A stretch of 64,000 nucleotides of DNA from Virgisporangium aurantiacum (GCF_016863635.1 NZ_BOPG01000085.1:28041-92040), one strand, 5' to 3'. Positions 45,046 to 54,137 are shown, counted from the stretch's first letter. A program made the numbers and translations. Notes: generated by a model not told the origin, from the letters alone.

Positions 45046-45348
45046 GCCCCGGTTCGACCCGGCGGTGAAGAACCACAAGCTCCAGCTCACGGTGGCCGCG
45101 ACCGGCAGCGACGGCTACGCCGCGCGTGGCGCGCACGTTCGGCGCCAGCCGGACAGGTGATCGCCAGCCACGACCTGGCCGGCCCACGGTTCCCCGGGGA
45201 CCGGTTCTCCCACTACCTCGACGTGGACCCGCCCGCCGCGCCCGGCCGCTACGTCGTGCGGATGTCCTGCGAACACGGCCACATCGGCTGGCGCAGGCAC
45301 GCCATGGCACCGCTGGACGACTCTTGTCAGACTGCGGTTTGCGATTGA
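45046..45348 (+). pseudogene. Fragmented gene of unknown family
   Basis: Two frames together give VKNHKLQLTVAATGSDGYAA and then VIASHDLAGPRFPGDRFSHYL, DVDPPAAPGRYVVRMSCEHG and HIGWRRHA. These have the look of a beta-rich extracellular domain. There is no start codon with a ribosome site and the frame changes once, so this appears to be a decayed gene end. No family recognised. Confidence 0.35.
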
Positions 45349-45419
45349 GCAGAGTTGGTCGCGCCAAGAGAGGGTGTTGACGTGCCATACCGTTGCCCCG
45401 GCGTCACCCGCCGAGATAA

Positions 45420-45590
45420 GCGTGGCCCGTTCGGATTGAAGGCGACGCCGTTTATCCAGCCCCTCTGGCTTGGCAGCTCAGCGATCAGCGAACGTTGAGG
45501 CACCGACCAGAGGTAGACGGACGTACCACTGGCAGACGCAAGCATGCTCCCGTCGGGACTAAATGACGCTCCGGCCATGTACCCGGCTGT
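45420..45590 (-). pseudogene. WD40-repeat fragment
   Basis: The minus strand reads ASFSPDGSMLASASGTSVYLW, of which ASFSPDGSMLASAS and VYLWS are the WD40 marks, then SQRGWINGVAFNPNG, the start of the next blade. Only about one and a half blades remain and both ends are disrupted. Remains of a WD40 protein, perhaps of the NACHT/WD40 or kinase/WD40 type. Confidence 0.6.
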
Positions 45591-45813
45591 CGGCGGCTAC
45601 CGCGGTGTGCAGTTGCCAGTCCAACATCCGGCGCACCGTCCGATCCCGCTCCGTGAGGTCGTCGTCCCCCGCCCGCCTGGCCTTTCACTTCCTGTCACAG
45701 GCCTGGCTCGGCAGCCCCGCCGACGCTGTGTCATGTCGGTGAAAGGGGACGTCCCCTAGAGTCCTGCGGCGGCGCAGGTTGCCTGAGGAACCGGAAGGCG
45801 AGGTGGAGGTCAC

Positions 45814-46557
45814 GTGACGAAGCGCAAGCTGACCGTGTGCAGGCACCGGGTGCTGATCGCGGTCGGGTGCGCCGCGCTACTCGTGGTCATCGGTTGCGGC
45901 AGCGACGGCCGAGGGAGCAGCCGCGGCAGGGCAATTGCGTCGGACGCGGGCAGTTCGTCCGCCGGCCCGCCCGGTACCCCCGCGACGCCCGGTTCCTCCC
46001 CGACGGGCAGGCCGTATCAGGTGCCCGCGGCGGCGGACCTGTGCGCGGCCGTGCGCACCGCAGGTGTGCCGACCCGCGAGCTCGAAGTGCGGACGCCCAA
46101 TCCGGATCGTCAGGACTGCAAGGTGGAGGTCGGCGCCGGCGACAAGCAGCGCTACACCCTCCGGTTGAAGTTCGAGGACAAGCTCAGCGTCGAGAAAGCG
46201 CGGGTGTGGTTCGAGGACCTGCGGGAGGACTACACGTCCAGAGGCTACTCGGCGTTCACCGGCGTGCCCAAGAACACGGGCGAGCTCCGCCAGATCGGCG
46301 CCCTCAAGGCGAGCAGCGGCTTCGACAACGGCTTCTACGCCTACTACGCACCCGTCGAGGTTGCCGGGATCAAGTACGGCCAAAGCATCATCGTCCTCCA
46401 GCTCGGCAACATTCTCATGATCTTCGACCTGTTGGGCGGCGACGCGGTCGGCAGCGGCGTAGCCGGCATCCGACCGGTCCCGGAGAGCGTCGGCCAGGAG
46501 CTGTTCGACAAGGTCGCCGACGAGACTGTCGGCCTCATACGACCGAAGACCAGCTGA
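45814..46557 (+). CDS. Lipoprotein of unknown function
   Basis: 247 residues from a GTG with GGAGG 4 bases upstream. Signal peptide with lipobox VIGC (Cys28). A Ser/Pro/Thr linker follows (SSSAGPPGTPATPGSSPTG), then a mixed alpha/beta domain with two Cys likely bridged (LCAAVRTAGVP and DRQDCKVEV). This layout, DUF3558-like in appearance, is common among actinobacterial lipoproteins. Three bases separate it from the GH99-like gene, so they are co-transcribed. Confidence 0.7.
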   Translation: MTKRKLTVCRHRVLIAVGCAALLVVIGCGSDGRGSSRGRAIASDAGSSSAGPPGTPATPGSSPTGRPYQVPAAADLCAAVRTAGVPTRELEVRTPNPDRQDCKVEVGAGDKQRYTLRLKFEDKLSVEKARVWFEDLREDYTSRGYSAFTGVPKNTGELRQIGALKASSGFDNGFYAYYAPVEVAGIKYGQSIIVLQLGNILMIFDLLGGDAVGSGVAGIRPVPESVGQELFDKVADETVGLIRPKTS

Positions 46558-46560
46558 CGC

Positions 46561-48627
46561 ATGAGGGAGAGAGTCCTGCGGCTACCCGGTTCCATGTCAC
46601 GGGTGCGTCAGCGCCGCGTGCTCCCGATCGCGGTCGTCGTGCTGGTCGCCCTGGTGAGTCTGCTCATCGGTTCGATTCGGCCACAGGCGGGCGCGACGGA
46701 GCTTACCGTGGCGTCGCCGCTGCTCGGCGCCGTCCGTTGGGACTTCTGGTATCCGGGGAACGCCCGGAAGGGAATCGTCGACCCGACGCTGTTCACCGAC
46801 TTCCCGAGCCGCCAGCCCGTCTACGGCTGGTACGACAACAACGCGTCGGGCGGTGTACCCGACCACGCGGCCGTCATGGACCGGCAGATCACGGACGCGG
46901 CCGACCGCGGGCTCGACTACTGGGCATTCGTCTGGTACGACCCGCTCCAACAGTATCCGAGCTGCTGTGGCCAGGCGATGAAGCCGTTCGAGGACTACAT
47001 GGCGTCGCCGCTCAAGCAGCGCATGAAGTTCACGTTCATCATCCAGTCGGACGGTGTGGCGGGCGGCGATCCCACCGACCCGAACAGCCGCGAGAGCCAC
47101 TGGCGCTCCGACTTCGTACCCCACTTCAAGCAGATGCTGAGCGACCCGCAGTACCTGAAGATCTCCGGGGCGGGCGGCGCGGCGTTCGCCGAGCCCCGTC
47201 CGGTCGTGTACTGGTTCGACACGCCCGCTTTGGCGAGCAAGCCGAGGGGCTTCGGCGCCAGCTGGGCCACGGAGATGGCGTACTTCATCAAGGAGATCGA
47301 CAGCGTGCCCGGTCTCGGGAAGCCCTTCTTCGTCGACAACAACATGAACCTCGGTGCGTACGACACCTTCGGCTCCGCCAACGGCCAGGAGTTCATCAAG
47401 GCCGTCACGAGCTACGGGCCGTCCGGTGCATCGCCCGGTAGCGGGCGGCAGTGCTGGTCGGCCCAGGCGGCGAAGGATGTGGCCAACCGCGGGCCGTATC
47501 CCGGACGGACGGGACTGCTCACGGTGCCGGGCGTGACGCCGGTGAACGATCCCCGGCCGCGCAACCCTGAAAACTACGGCTTCAGTTATGGCTTCCACAG
47601 CCAAGCGCCGACATACAGCCAGTGGCGGACTCATCTCAGCTCGACGTACGACTGGATGCGGAGCCACCGCGCCCAGGTGACCGACCCGCCGATCGCGCTC
47701 ACCTACGCCTGGAACGAACTCGACGAAGGCGGCGGCGGCATCATCCCCACGGTGCAGGACGGCACCAGGTACCTCGACGCCATCGCGTCCGTGGAAAGCG
47801 GCAGGCTCCCGGACACCTGGGACGACGTGTTCAACGGCGACAATTGCTCCATCGCCCGGGCGGGTTCCGGCTGGGTGCACTGGGCACCGTCACCTGGCCT
47901 GTACGACGATGACGAGGAGATCTCCCTCGGCGGCGGTGACACCGCGACGCTGGCATCGGACGACACCATCGGGTTCGAGGTCACCGGAACCCGGGGTCCG
48001 AACCGTGGGGTCATGCAGATCTACATCGACAACGTGCTGCGGGCCACGGTCCAGCTCAACAGCTCGACCTGGCGGATCCGGGAGGTGCTCTACCGCGACT
48101 TCACACTGCCGTCCGGCCGTCACACGGTGCGTCTGCGGAACGCATCGACCCAGGGCCTGCAGATGGGCGTCGACACCATCACGGCCCGCGTACGCCCGTT
48201 GCGGAGCGGGCCGAACCTCGCCCTCGGCCATCCGCCGGCATCCGCCTACACCGCATCGTCGGTGTGGGACGGCAACCAGGCCGCGCCCACGGCGTTCGAC
48301 GGCCAGCCCGGCACCTGGTGGCAGGCGGCGAGCGGATCGACGTTCAACGAGCAATGGCTGGCCGTCACATTCCCTGGCCCGACCACGTTCAACCGGGTGG
48401 TGCTGAGCGAGTACGAGGACAACCGCACCACGGGATACCGGATCGAGTTCTGTCCACAAGTGTCGTGCCAGGACGGGCAGTGGCAGGTTGCATACACCGG
48501 CACCACGATCGGACCCTCCACCACAGCGACCTTCCCCGAGGTCACCGGCCAACGGGCCCGGATCAGGTTCACAGCCGGCAGGTTCACACCCATCATATTC
48601 GAGTTCGCCATCCACCACGCGACCTGA
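46561..48627 (+). CDS. Exported GH99/WbsX-like glycosidase with C-terminal discoidin (CBM32) domain
   Basis: 688 residues; signal/anchor helix LPIAVVVLVALVSLLIGS. The barrel domain shows GAVRWDFWYPG, QPVYGWYDNN, AADRGLDYWAFVWYD and ALTYAWNELDEGGG, the pattern of GH99/GH71/WbsX-like enzymes that act on mannan- or galactose-containing chains. A jelly-roll CBM35/6-like region follows (about 430-545), then an F5/8-type discoidin domain (about 550-688: AFDGQPGTWWQAA, NRVVLSEYEDNRTTGYRIE). Probably acts on extracellular glycan; substrate unknown. Follows the lipoprotein gene by three bases. Confidence 0.75.
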   Translation: MRERVLRLPGSMSRVRQRRVLPIAVVVLVALVSLLIGSIRPQAGATELTVASPLLGAVRWDFWYPGNARKGIVDPTLFTDFPSRQPVYGWYDNNASGGVPDHAAVMDRQITDAADRGLDYWAFVWYDPLQQYPSCCGQAMKPFEDYMASPLKQRMKFTFIIQSDGVAGGDPTDPNSRESHWRSDFVPHFKQMLSDPQYLKISGAGGAAFAEPRPVVYWFDTPALASKPRGFGASWATEMAYFIKEIDSVPGLGKPFFVDNNMNLGAYDTFGSANGQEFIKAVTSYGPSGASPGSGRQCWSAQAAKDVANRGPYPGRTGLLTVPGVTPVNDPRPRNPENYGFSYGFHSQAPTYSQWRTHLSSTYDWMRSHRAQVTDPPIALTYAWNELDEGGGGIIPTVQDGTRYLDAIASVESGRLPDTWDDVFNGDNCSIARAGSGWVHWAPSPGLYDDDEEISLGGGDTATLASDDTIGFEVTGTRGPNRGVMQIYIDNVLRATVQLNSSTWRIREVLYRDFTLPSGRHTVRLRNASTQGLQMGVDTITARVRPLRSGPNLALGHPPASAYTASSVWDGNQAAPTAFDGQPGTWWQAASGSTFNEQWLAVTFPGPTTFNRVVLSEYEDNRTTGYRIEFCPQVSCQDGQWQVAYTGTTIGPSTTATFPEVTGQRARIRFTAGRFTPIIFEFAIHHAT

Positions 48628-49287
48628 TCAACCCCCCGGAGGGTTCGAACCCGACGCAGGGCCCGAGGGGAGCTGAGTCGGGTCAGCCGTCGACGGGGCG
48701 GGTGGCTCGGTCGGTCGGTCGGAAACGGTCCGGATTCAACGTGACCCGGAAATGGATGCTGCCACTGATCAGAAGAACCAGCACCATCAGCCGCCATATG
48801 CCAGCACGCCGTTGCGCACCTCGTGCCGCGGTGCGCGCGGCTGCGCCACAATCGGTGCGACAGTGGCGCGGTGACCCGGCCGCAAGCGGACCGTGACGCG
48901 GTCGCCAGGCCTGCACTTCGCACCACAGCGCTTCGAAGCGAAGACCTGGCGGCGCGTCCGGACGAGCAGTCCGAAGTCGAAGAGACCGCAAAGATCGCGT
49001 CAGGCCTATTTCTCGGCCGAATCGGTGACAGGGTCATGCAAGGCTCGTTGTCGATAATCGGATCAGCTCTGACCAACGTCACTGTCTGAGCGGAAGGATG
49101 TCAGCTGTGTCCCAAAGATCGCGGCCCTACTCGCCGGGCTCGCGCTGTCCGGCGGTCGACGCCGTGGTTCGAACGCCGGAGGCTCCGGCAGGACACGTAT
49201 ACCAACAGTGGGTCGGCAGAACACAACGCTGTTTCACCGTTCGGCGGTGAATGTGTGTGATCTGATGATCAAGTATCGGATGAGGTG
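48628..49287. other. Gene-poor interval upstream of the bacteriocin-like gene
   Basis: About 660 bases. Short open frames on both strands show no family resemblance; one at 49098-49253 (plus, about 51 codons) follows GGAAGG too closely to be convincing. The promoter of the bacteriocin-like gene should lie in the last 200 bases. A TTCGAA-containing stretch near 48640 is not part of a tRNA. Confidence 0.4.
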
Positions 49288-50277
49288 ATGACCATTTCTC
49301 GGTCGGACAAGCACTGGATTCTCGCCTTCAACATCTCGTGTCAGAAGTGTCGGATCATCTCCGGCGCGGTGGCCGCCGTATCTGGCGGCAAACTGGAGGT
49401 CCTGTCACTGACCCATCCGGATGTCATTCGCTGGCGCGCGGCCGGCCTCGGGTCGGACGCACCGTGGGCGCCGACCCTCATCGCCACGGGACCCGCCGGC
49501 GAGGAGGTGCGTGCCTGGACCGGTGTTGCCATGGCGGTGCCGATGATTCGACGTCTGGGACTGCGCTCGACGCTCGCAGTGCTTACCGAGCTGGGACGGT
49601 TGAAGCGGCAGGAGGATGGACATCTCGCCGGTCGGCAGGAACGCCGTGGCCTGAGCCGAAAGAGCTTCCTCAGACTCGGTGCAGGTACCGCGGTTGCGGT
49701 TGGCCTGATGGTGACCGGGCAGACGCCCGCTTTCGCTGTGAACAAGGACGAAGAAGACGCCCGCGAATGGGTCGCCGCCAACAGAGACCGCCTCCCGCAG
49801 ACCTACGACGAGGTGATCGCCCGCCCCCTGGAACACCGAAAGGCGATCTACCAGGAGTTGCCGGACGGTGTGCGGCAAGAGCTCTGGTCCGAGCAGATGC
49901 AGCGGTACCAGGCCCGGCATCCGGCACTCACCGTCGAACAGGTCGCCGTCCTCGACGCGGCGGCCACCTTCCTGGCGAAAGGCATCAGCGCTGCAGCGGG
50001 TGCCACCGAAACAAAACGACAGCTGTCGGTAGCGGCGATCAACGCTTTTGGAAAGGACCAAGCGCGCGCGCTATTTGCGACACTCGGCCCGGCATCGACA
50101 CGGAGCGAGGCTTCCTCCGCTGCGAGCGACTGCGAGTGCTATACCGCAGACGGTGACATCTCGGTCTTCTGCGGATTGGGCGGTTACTGCCAGCACACTG
50201 CCTACAATCATTGCCGCACCAAGCCGACCGGGTGTAGCTGGTGGTGGGCAAGCCCGTGCAATGGGATGTGTAACTGA
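49288..50277 (+). CDS. Fulvocin C-related bacteriocin-type precursor with thioredoxin-like N-terminus
   Basis: 329 residues. N-terminal part (1-110): thioredoxin-like with a CxxC pair in ISCQKCRI. Middle: Tat/Sec-like export signal at about 120-150 (SRKSFLRLG, then a hydrophobic core ending PAFAV). Then a helical region (about 155-275: EWVAANRDRLPQTYDE, WSEQMQRYQARHP). The last 50 residues are a Cys-rich module with eight Cys: DCECYTADG, VFCGLGGYCQHT, NHCRTKPTGC and SPCNGMC. Fulvocin C of Myxococcus fulvus is a 45-residue bacteriocin with eight Cys in four disulfides and similar spacing (CxC start, PTGCxW near the end). The mature peptide may be cut from this precursor; activity is inference. 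Confidence 0.8.
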   Translation: MTISRSDKHWILAFNISCQKCRIISGAVAAVSGGKLEVLSLTHPDVIRWRAAGLGSDAPWAPTLIATGPAGEEVRAWTGVAMAVPMIRRLGLRSTLAVLTELGRLKRQEDGHLAGRQERRGLSRKSFLRLGAGTAVAVGLMVTGQTPAFAVNKDEEDAREWVAANRDRLPQTYDEVIARPLEHRKAIYQELPDGVRQELWSEQMQRYQARHPALTVEQVAVLDAAATFLAKGISAAAGATETKRQLSVAAINAFGKDQARALFATLGPASTRSEASSAASDCECYTADGDISVFCGLGGYCQHTAYNHCRTKPTGCSWWWASPCNGMCN

Positions 50278-50292
50278 GCGGGCGCACCTGTT

Positions 50293-50520
50293 CTAGCCGA
50301 CGCGGTGGCCGGCCTCCCTGGCGAGGCCGGCCGCAATCGCCGTGCCGAAGTACCGGCCCGACTGCGCGGCTGCCGCCGCCAGCGTGCTCTCCGCCGCACC
50401 CGCCGACGACGTCAGCACCGCGGCCGTGGTCACCGCCGCGACACCGATCGCACTTGCGAGCAGCACTCTGGCGGTGACCGGGCTGTTCCGCCTGCCGGAT
50501 GCCCCGCAGCGTCGTTGCAT
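50293..50520 (-). pseudogene. 5' fragment of a GH10 endo-xylanase gene
   Basis: An ATG at 50520 opens a signal peptide (VLLASAIGVAAVTTAAVLT) followed by AAESTLAAAAAQSGRYFGTA, the characteristic mature N-terminus of actinobacterial GH10 xylanases. Similarity stops after GTAIAA, and a stop codon follows ten residues later. About 300 residues of catalytic domain are missing. The break coincides with the hairpin at 50307-50332. Confidence 0.65.
50307..50332. terminator. Perfect hairpin after the bacteriocin-like gene
   Basis: A 10-bp perfect stem (GGCCGGCCTC with GAGGCCGGCC) around the loop CCTGGC, 30 bases after the bacteriocin-like stop. It also marks the point where the GH10 fragment loses similarity. 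Confidence 0.65.
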
Positions 50521-50835
50521 TTCTTCGGCGAGGTGCGACCCGAGGCCTGGTCGGCGGCGCTGGTGCCCGATGGCACCGGGATGTACATCGTCGAGAACAC
50601 CGCGCACCAGCCGGAGCGGCGCCGCTCCAACATCGCGCACGAGATGGCCCACGTGGTGCTCGAACACACCTTCGGGCACGTCCTGATCGGCGGAGACGCC
50701 ACGTCGGGCGGGTGCGTCAACGCCGGTGACCGACGGCAAGAGGAGGAGGCCGCCGAACTGGGCGCTGAACTTGGGGCGGTTCGTCAGTCAGGTTGGCTGC
50801 CGACGCCGAGGTCCGGTGTCGAAGCTGACAGGTAA
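50515..50835 (+). pseudogene. Truncated ImmA/IrrE-type metallopeptidase
   Basis: The reading frame FFGEVRPEAWSAALVPDGTG, RRRSNIAHEMAHVVLEHTFG, EEEAAELGAEL contains the zinc motif HEMAH and the downstream Glu-rich helix of ImmA/IrrE proteins. The N-terminal part is missing: upstream of 50515 the frame is the antisense of the GH10 fragment. The C-terminus also degenerates. ImmA/IrrE proteins cleave XRE-type repressors in mobile elements and stress systems. Probably inactive. Confidence 0.6.
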
Positions 50836-50943
50836 TCAGGGGCAAGATCCGGCAAAGCCGAAGTCCTCGGCGATTCTGTCCATCGCACGTCTGACCAAAT
50901 CCCGCAGCACTCGGACAGCTGCCCCCGGGCTGGCCACTCCCGA

Positions 50944-51115
50944 TCAGTCGTCGGGGGTGGTGAAGCGGCGTAGTAGGTGACGCAACTGCTCCTGCTCCTT
51001 GGCGGAGAGGTGGGCGAGCAGTTGGTCGTTGACCCGGATCGCTTCCTTTTCGGCGTCGTGGAACAGCTTCCGGCCGGCGTCGGTCAGCTCGACGGCGTGG
51101 GCCCGAAGCCGCCGG
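50944..51115 (-). pseudogene. C-terminal fragment of a MarR-family regulator
   Basis: RRLRAHAVELTDAGRKLFHD, then AHLSAKEQEQLRHLLRRF and TTPDD: this is the wing end and dimerisation helix of a MarR protein. The helix-turn-helix part is absent; upstream sequence switches to unrelated membrane-protein fragments. Confidence 0.7.
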
Positions 51116-51119
51116 CCGC

Positions 51120-51370
51120 GAAGCCGATCACGGCGGCCACGAGCAGCACGGCCACCACTGCGAGGACCACGCGACGCCGGCTCCACCCGGACCCGCACCG
51201 GCCGAACAGCAGTGGACGTGGTCCGGCATCGGTACGAAGCGGGCGGTGAACAGCCCGAGGCACGCCGCGGCCGTGCACCACGGCAAGGCGGCTCGCAACC
51301 CGAGCAGATCCCAGAGCGCGGCACCAACGACGATCCCGGCCACGTAGTACTTGTTGGTGCCCGGGTCCAG
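51120..51370 (-). pseudogene. Fragments of a decayed membrane protein
   Basis: Two minus-strand frames carry hydrophobic pieces: NKYYVAGIVVGAALWDLLGL with AALPWCTAAACLGLFTARFVP, and RRRVVLAVVAVLLVAAVIGF. They sit end to end with a frame change, without a start or full domain. Family not recognised. Confidence 0.4.
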
Positions 51371-51481
51371 CACCACCCGTGCACCGGGTTGGTTTGGACA
51401 GAGTTCTTCAGATCGGGTTGGGGGGTGCCGATCAGGTGGTGGTAGAGCGTGTTGTCGGCTGGCTGTGACACGGGGGGCGTC

Positions 51482-53116
51482 GTGGGGTCGGTGTCTGGTA
51501 TCGGGCGGTCGCCGGGTCGCCGCGGGTTGCTGCGGTTGATCACAAACCGGAAGGTGATCACGAAGATCCTGGCGGCGGTGCTGCTGGTCGCGGTGATCGG
51601 CTCCGGCGTGGCGGTCTTCTCGGTGGTCCAGATGGCAGCGGTCAACGCCAGTACCGGTGTGGTGTACGACGGTGGTCTGCAGTTGCGGACGATCGCGCAG
51701 ATGCGTAACGCGTTCAACCGGGCCCGGACGACCTCGCTTGATCATTTCCTGGCCACCGACGCGGCGGAGCGGGCGACGAAGGAGCAAGCCCTCGCCGACG
51801 ACGAACGCGCCCTGGCCGACGCCGAGAGCACCTATAAACGCTTCAAACTCGGGCCGATCCGGATCGAGGCGTTGGCCAAGTTCGACAAGGCGTGGAGCAG
51901 CTACCTGACGGTCCTGCACGATCGGTTGATCCCGTTGAGCCGAGCCGACAGACGGACCGAGATCCACGACATCCGGGCCGCCGAAATGGCGCCGCTGGTG
52001 GCCACCATGCGGGAGGCGTTGGACACCCTGGCCGAGCAGACCATGGTCAAGGCCCAGGAGGAGAAGGCCGCCGCGCAGGATGCCTACACCACCGCCCGCA
52101 CACTGGTCCTGACGTTGATCATCATCGGCGCCGCCGTCGGCGTGGCCGTGGCCTTCGGCATCGCCCGGCTGATCACCCGGCCACTGGCCGCCTGTGTGGT
52201 GACCCTGGAACGGATCCAGGGCGGAGACCTGACCTCCCGGACGGGACTGGCCGGGCGGGACGAGGTCGGCCGCCTGGCCCGCGCGTTGGACGCCTCCACC
52301 GATGCGACGGCCGCGATGGTCCGCCGGGTCGCCGACAACGCCAACCACGTCGCCGCCGCCTCCGAACAGCTGTCCGCCGTGGCCACCGAGATGTCCTCGG
52401 CGGCGGAACAGACCTCCGCCCAGGCCGGCACAGTGGCCGCCTCAGCCGGTGAGGTGTCCCGCAACGTGCAGACCGTGGCCGCCGGCTCCGAACAGATGGG
52501 CACCGCGATCCGCGAGATCGCCGGAAGTGCCGCGGAGGCGTCCAACGTTTCCGGCGAGTCCGCCCGCACCGCCCAGCGCACCAACGAGATCGTCGCGAGG
52601 CTCGGCCAGTCCTCCACCGAGATCAGCAGCGTCGTCAAGCTGATCACCTCGATCGCCGAGCAGACCAACCTCCTCGCCCTCAACGCCACGATCGAGGCCG
52701 CCCGCGCGGGCGAGTCCGGCAAGGGCTTCGCCGTCGCGGCCACCGAGGTCAAAGACCTGGCCCAGGAGACCGCCAAAGCCACCGACGACATCTCCCGGCG
52801 AATCGCCGCTATCCAGAGCGAAACCGACCAGGCGGTCGCCGCCATCGGCGAGATCACCTCGGTCACCCACCGGATCAACGACTACACCTCGACGATCGCC
52901 GCCGCCGTCGAGGAACAAACCGCCACCACCAACGAAATGTCCCGCAACGTCAACGACGCAGCCACCAGCGCCGCCGACATCGCCGCCACCATCACCGGCG
53001 TCGCACAAGCCGCCGACTCCACCGCCACCGGCGCCACCCAAACCCAAACCACCGCCCAGGAACTCGCCCGCATGGCCGCCGAACTCCAATCCACCGTCGC
53101 CACCTACCAGGTCTGA
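51482..53116 (+). CDS. Methyl-accepting chemotaxis protein
   Basis: About 544 residues from a GTG with GGGGG 4 bases upstream (other GTGs at 51449 and 51491 possible). First membrane helix ITKILAAVLLVAVIGSGVAVF; a four-helix-bundle sensor (about 45-200); second helix LVLTLIIIGAAVGVAVAFGIA; HAMP (RLITRPLAACVVTLERIQGGDL); then the long signalling coiled coil. The hairpin tip is SIAEQTNLLALNATIEAARAG (CheW/CheA contact). No C-terminal CheR-binding pentapeptide; it ends AELQSTVATYQV. Presence of an MCP suggests a motile stage. No che genes are in the window. Confidence 0.95.
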   Translation: MGSVSGIGRSPGRRGLLRLITNRKVITKILAAVLLVAVIGSGVAVFSVVQMAAVNASTGVVYDGGLQLRTIAQMRNAFNRARTTSLDHFLATDAAERATKEQALADDERALADAESTYKRFKLGPIRIEALAKFDKAWSSYLTVLHDRLIPLSRADRRTEIHDIRAAEMAPLVATMREALDTLAEQTMVKAQEEKAAAQDAYTTARTLVLTLIIIGAAVGVAVAFGIARLITRPLAACVVTLERIQGGDLTSRTGLAGRDEVGRLARALDASTDATAAMVRRVADNANHVAAASEQLSAVATEMSSAAEQTSAQAGTVAASAGEVSRNVQTVAAGSEQMGTAIREIAGSAAEASNVSGESARTAQRTNEIVARLGQSSTEISSVVKLITSIAEQTNLLALNATIEAARAGESGKGFAVAATEVKDLAQETAKATDDISRRIAAIQSETDQAVAAIGEITSVTHRINDYTSTIAAAVEEQTATTNEMSRNVNDAATSAADIAATITGVAQAADSTATGATQTQTTAQELARMAAELQSTVATYQV

Positions 53117-53450
53117 ACACCAAGCGACGACCGGACCGCTCCACCTGCCCGGGCCGCCGCGACCGTACCGGCCTGGCACTGGTGGAGCCTGCTGCACCGG
53201 CACAACCTGTACGCCGGCCCGGCCACCCGGGCCGAACTGAAACCGGAGATCGTCTCGGAGAGGGAGCACGGGGCTGATACTGACCGCGCTCGACGTCGCC
53301 CGCGCCGAGACGGCCCGCGCCGAGTGGTACGAACCCACTATCGTCGACGATCCTGCCCGGCGATACGCGCCGCGCCCAGTTAACGAGCTGGCCCCGGAGC
53401 GCCGTCACGGGTGGCGCGTTTCGATGATTGACGGACTCCGGGGCGGGTCG
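53117..53450. other. Gene-free interval with a possible remnant
   Basis: About 330 bases. The plus strand reads VPAWHWWSLLHRHNLYAGPA then TRAELKPEIV, and another frame VARAETARAEWYEPTIVDD. This suggests pieces of a lost gene, but no family is recognised and no start is present. Confidence 0.35.
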
Positions 53451-54086
53451 TCAGGACGTCGCCGACACGGTCGCCAACTGCCTCGTTTGCTGTGCCGCCC
53501 ATCGGGCGGCTGCCGCGGCGACCGGGATCGTCGGGTCCACCAACCACGCGGCCTCGATGCCGTAGCAGAAAGCGATGATCTCCATTGCCTTGAGCCGTGG
53601 GTCGATGTCCTCCCGCATCTCGCCGCGCTCCTGCGCGGACCGCAGTGTCGATGTCACGCGTTCGATCGTCGTTCGGTAGCCATCGACCAGCCGTTGGTGG
53701 AGGTCGGTGTCGGGGCTGACGTTCTCGCCGAGGACGACGATGTTCATGCCGAGCAGGTTGGCCACCCTGCCGTCGTGCTGGCTGGGCCAACTGGCCATGT
53801 GCCTGGCGACCACGTCGACGATCTTGATGCCGGGGTCGGGTCCGTCGCCCCACAGCCACTGCTCGGAGAAGGCCAGGTGGCGATCCATGACGGCGTTGAG
53901 CAGGGCTTCCTTGCTGCCGAAGTGATAGAGCAGCCCGGTCTGTGACACGCCGGCCTCGGCCGCGACGTCGGCGAGGCTCGTGCCGCGCGCTCCGTTGCGG
54001 GCGATGAATCGGACGGCGACGTCGACGATGCGGTCCCGTGTCTCGAGGCCCTTCGCCGAGGTCTTGGGCTTCTGGGCAGGGGACAC
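53451..54086 (-). CDS. TetR-family regulator of the esterase/sugar ABC operon
   Basis: 211 residues from a GTG with GAGGAG 7 bases upstream; the longer frame to 54119 and beyond lacks a ribosome site and would cover the promoter. Helix-turn-helix: RIVDVAVRFIARNGARGTSLADVAAEAGVSQTGLLYHFGSKEALL (residues about 20-65; quoted pieces SLADVAAEAGVSQTGLLYHF). C-terminal ligand domain of the BetI-like type (AFCYGIEAAWLVDPTIP). It is divergent from the esterase gene, with two copies of an 18-bp palindrome between them, so it probably represses both directions. Confidence 0.9.
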   Translation of the reverse strand: MSPAQKPKTSAKGLETRDRIVDVAVRFIARNGARGTSLADVAAEAGVSQTGLLYHFGSKEALLNAVMDRHLAFSEQWLWGDGPDPGIKIVDVVARHMASWPSQHDGRVANLLGMNIVVLGENVSPDTDLHQRLVDGYRTTIERVTSTLRSAQERGEMREDIDPRLKAMEIIAFCYGIEAAWLVDPTIPVAAAAARWAAQQTRQLATVSATS

Positions 54087-54137
54087 GGGTGATCTCCTCG
54101 CGATGGTCGGTACGGGCATCGCCGAGTATAGACAAAC

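Noticed and set aside
48630..48670. TTCGAA-containing stretch resembling a tRNA T-arm
   Set aside because: The flanking 5-base arms do not pair and no acceptor or anticodon stem could be folded.
48683..48991. Minus-strand frame with a hydrophobic segment (RLMVLVLLISGS)
   Set aside because: Single hydrophobic run in an otherwise Arg-rich frame; no start signal.
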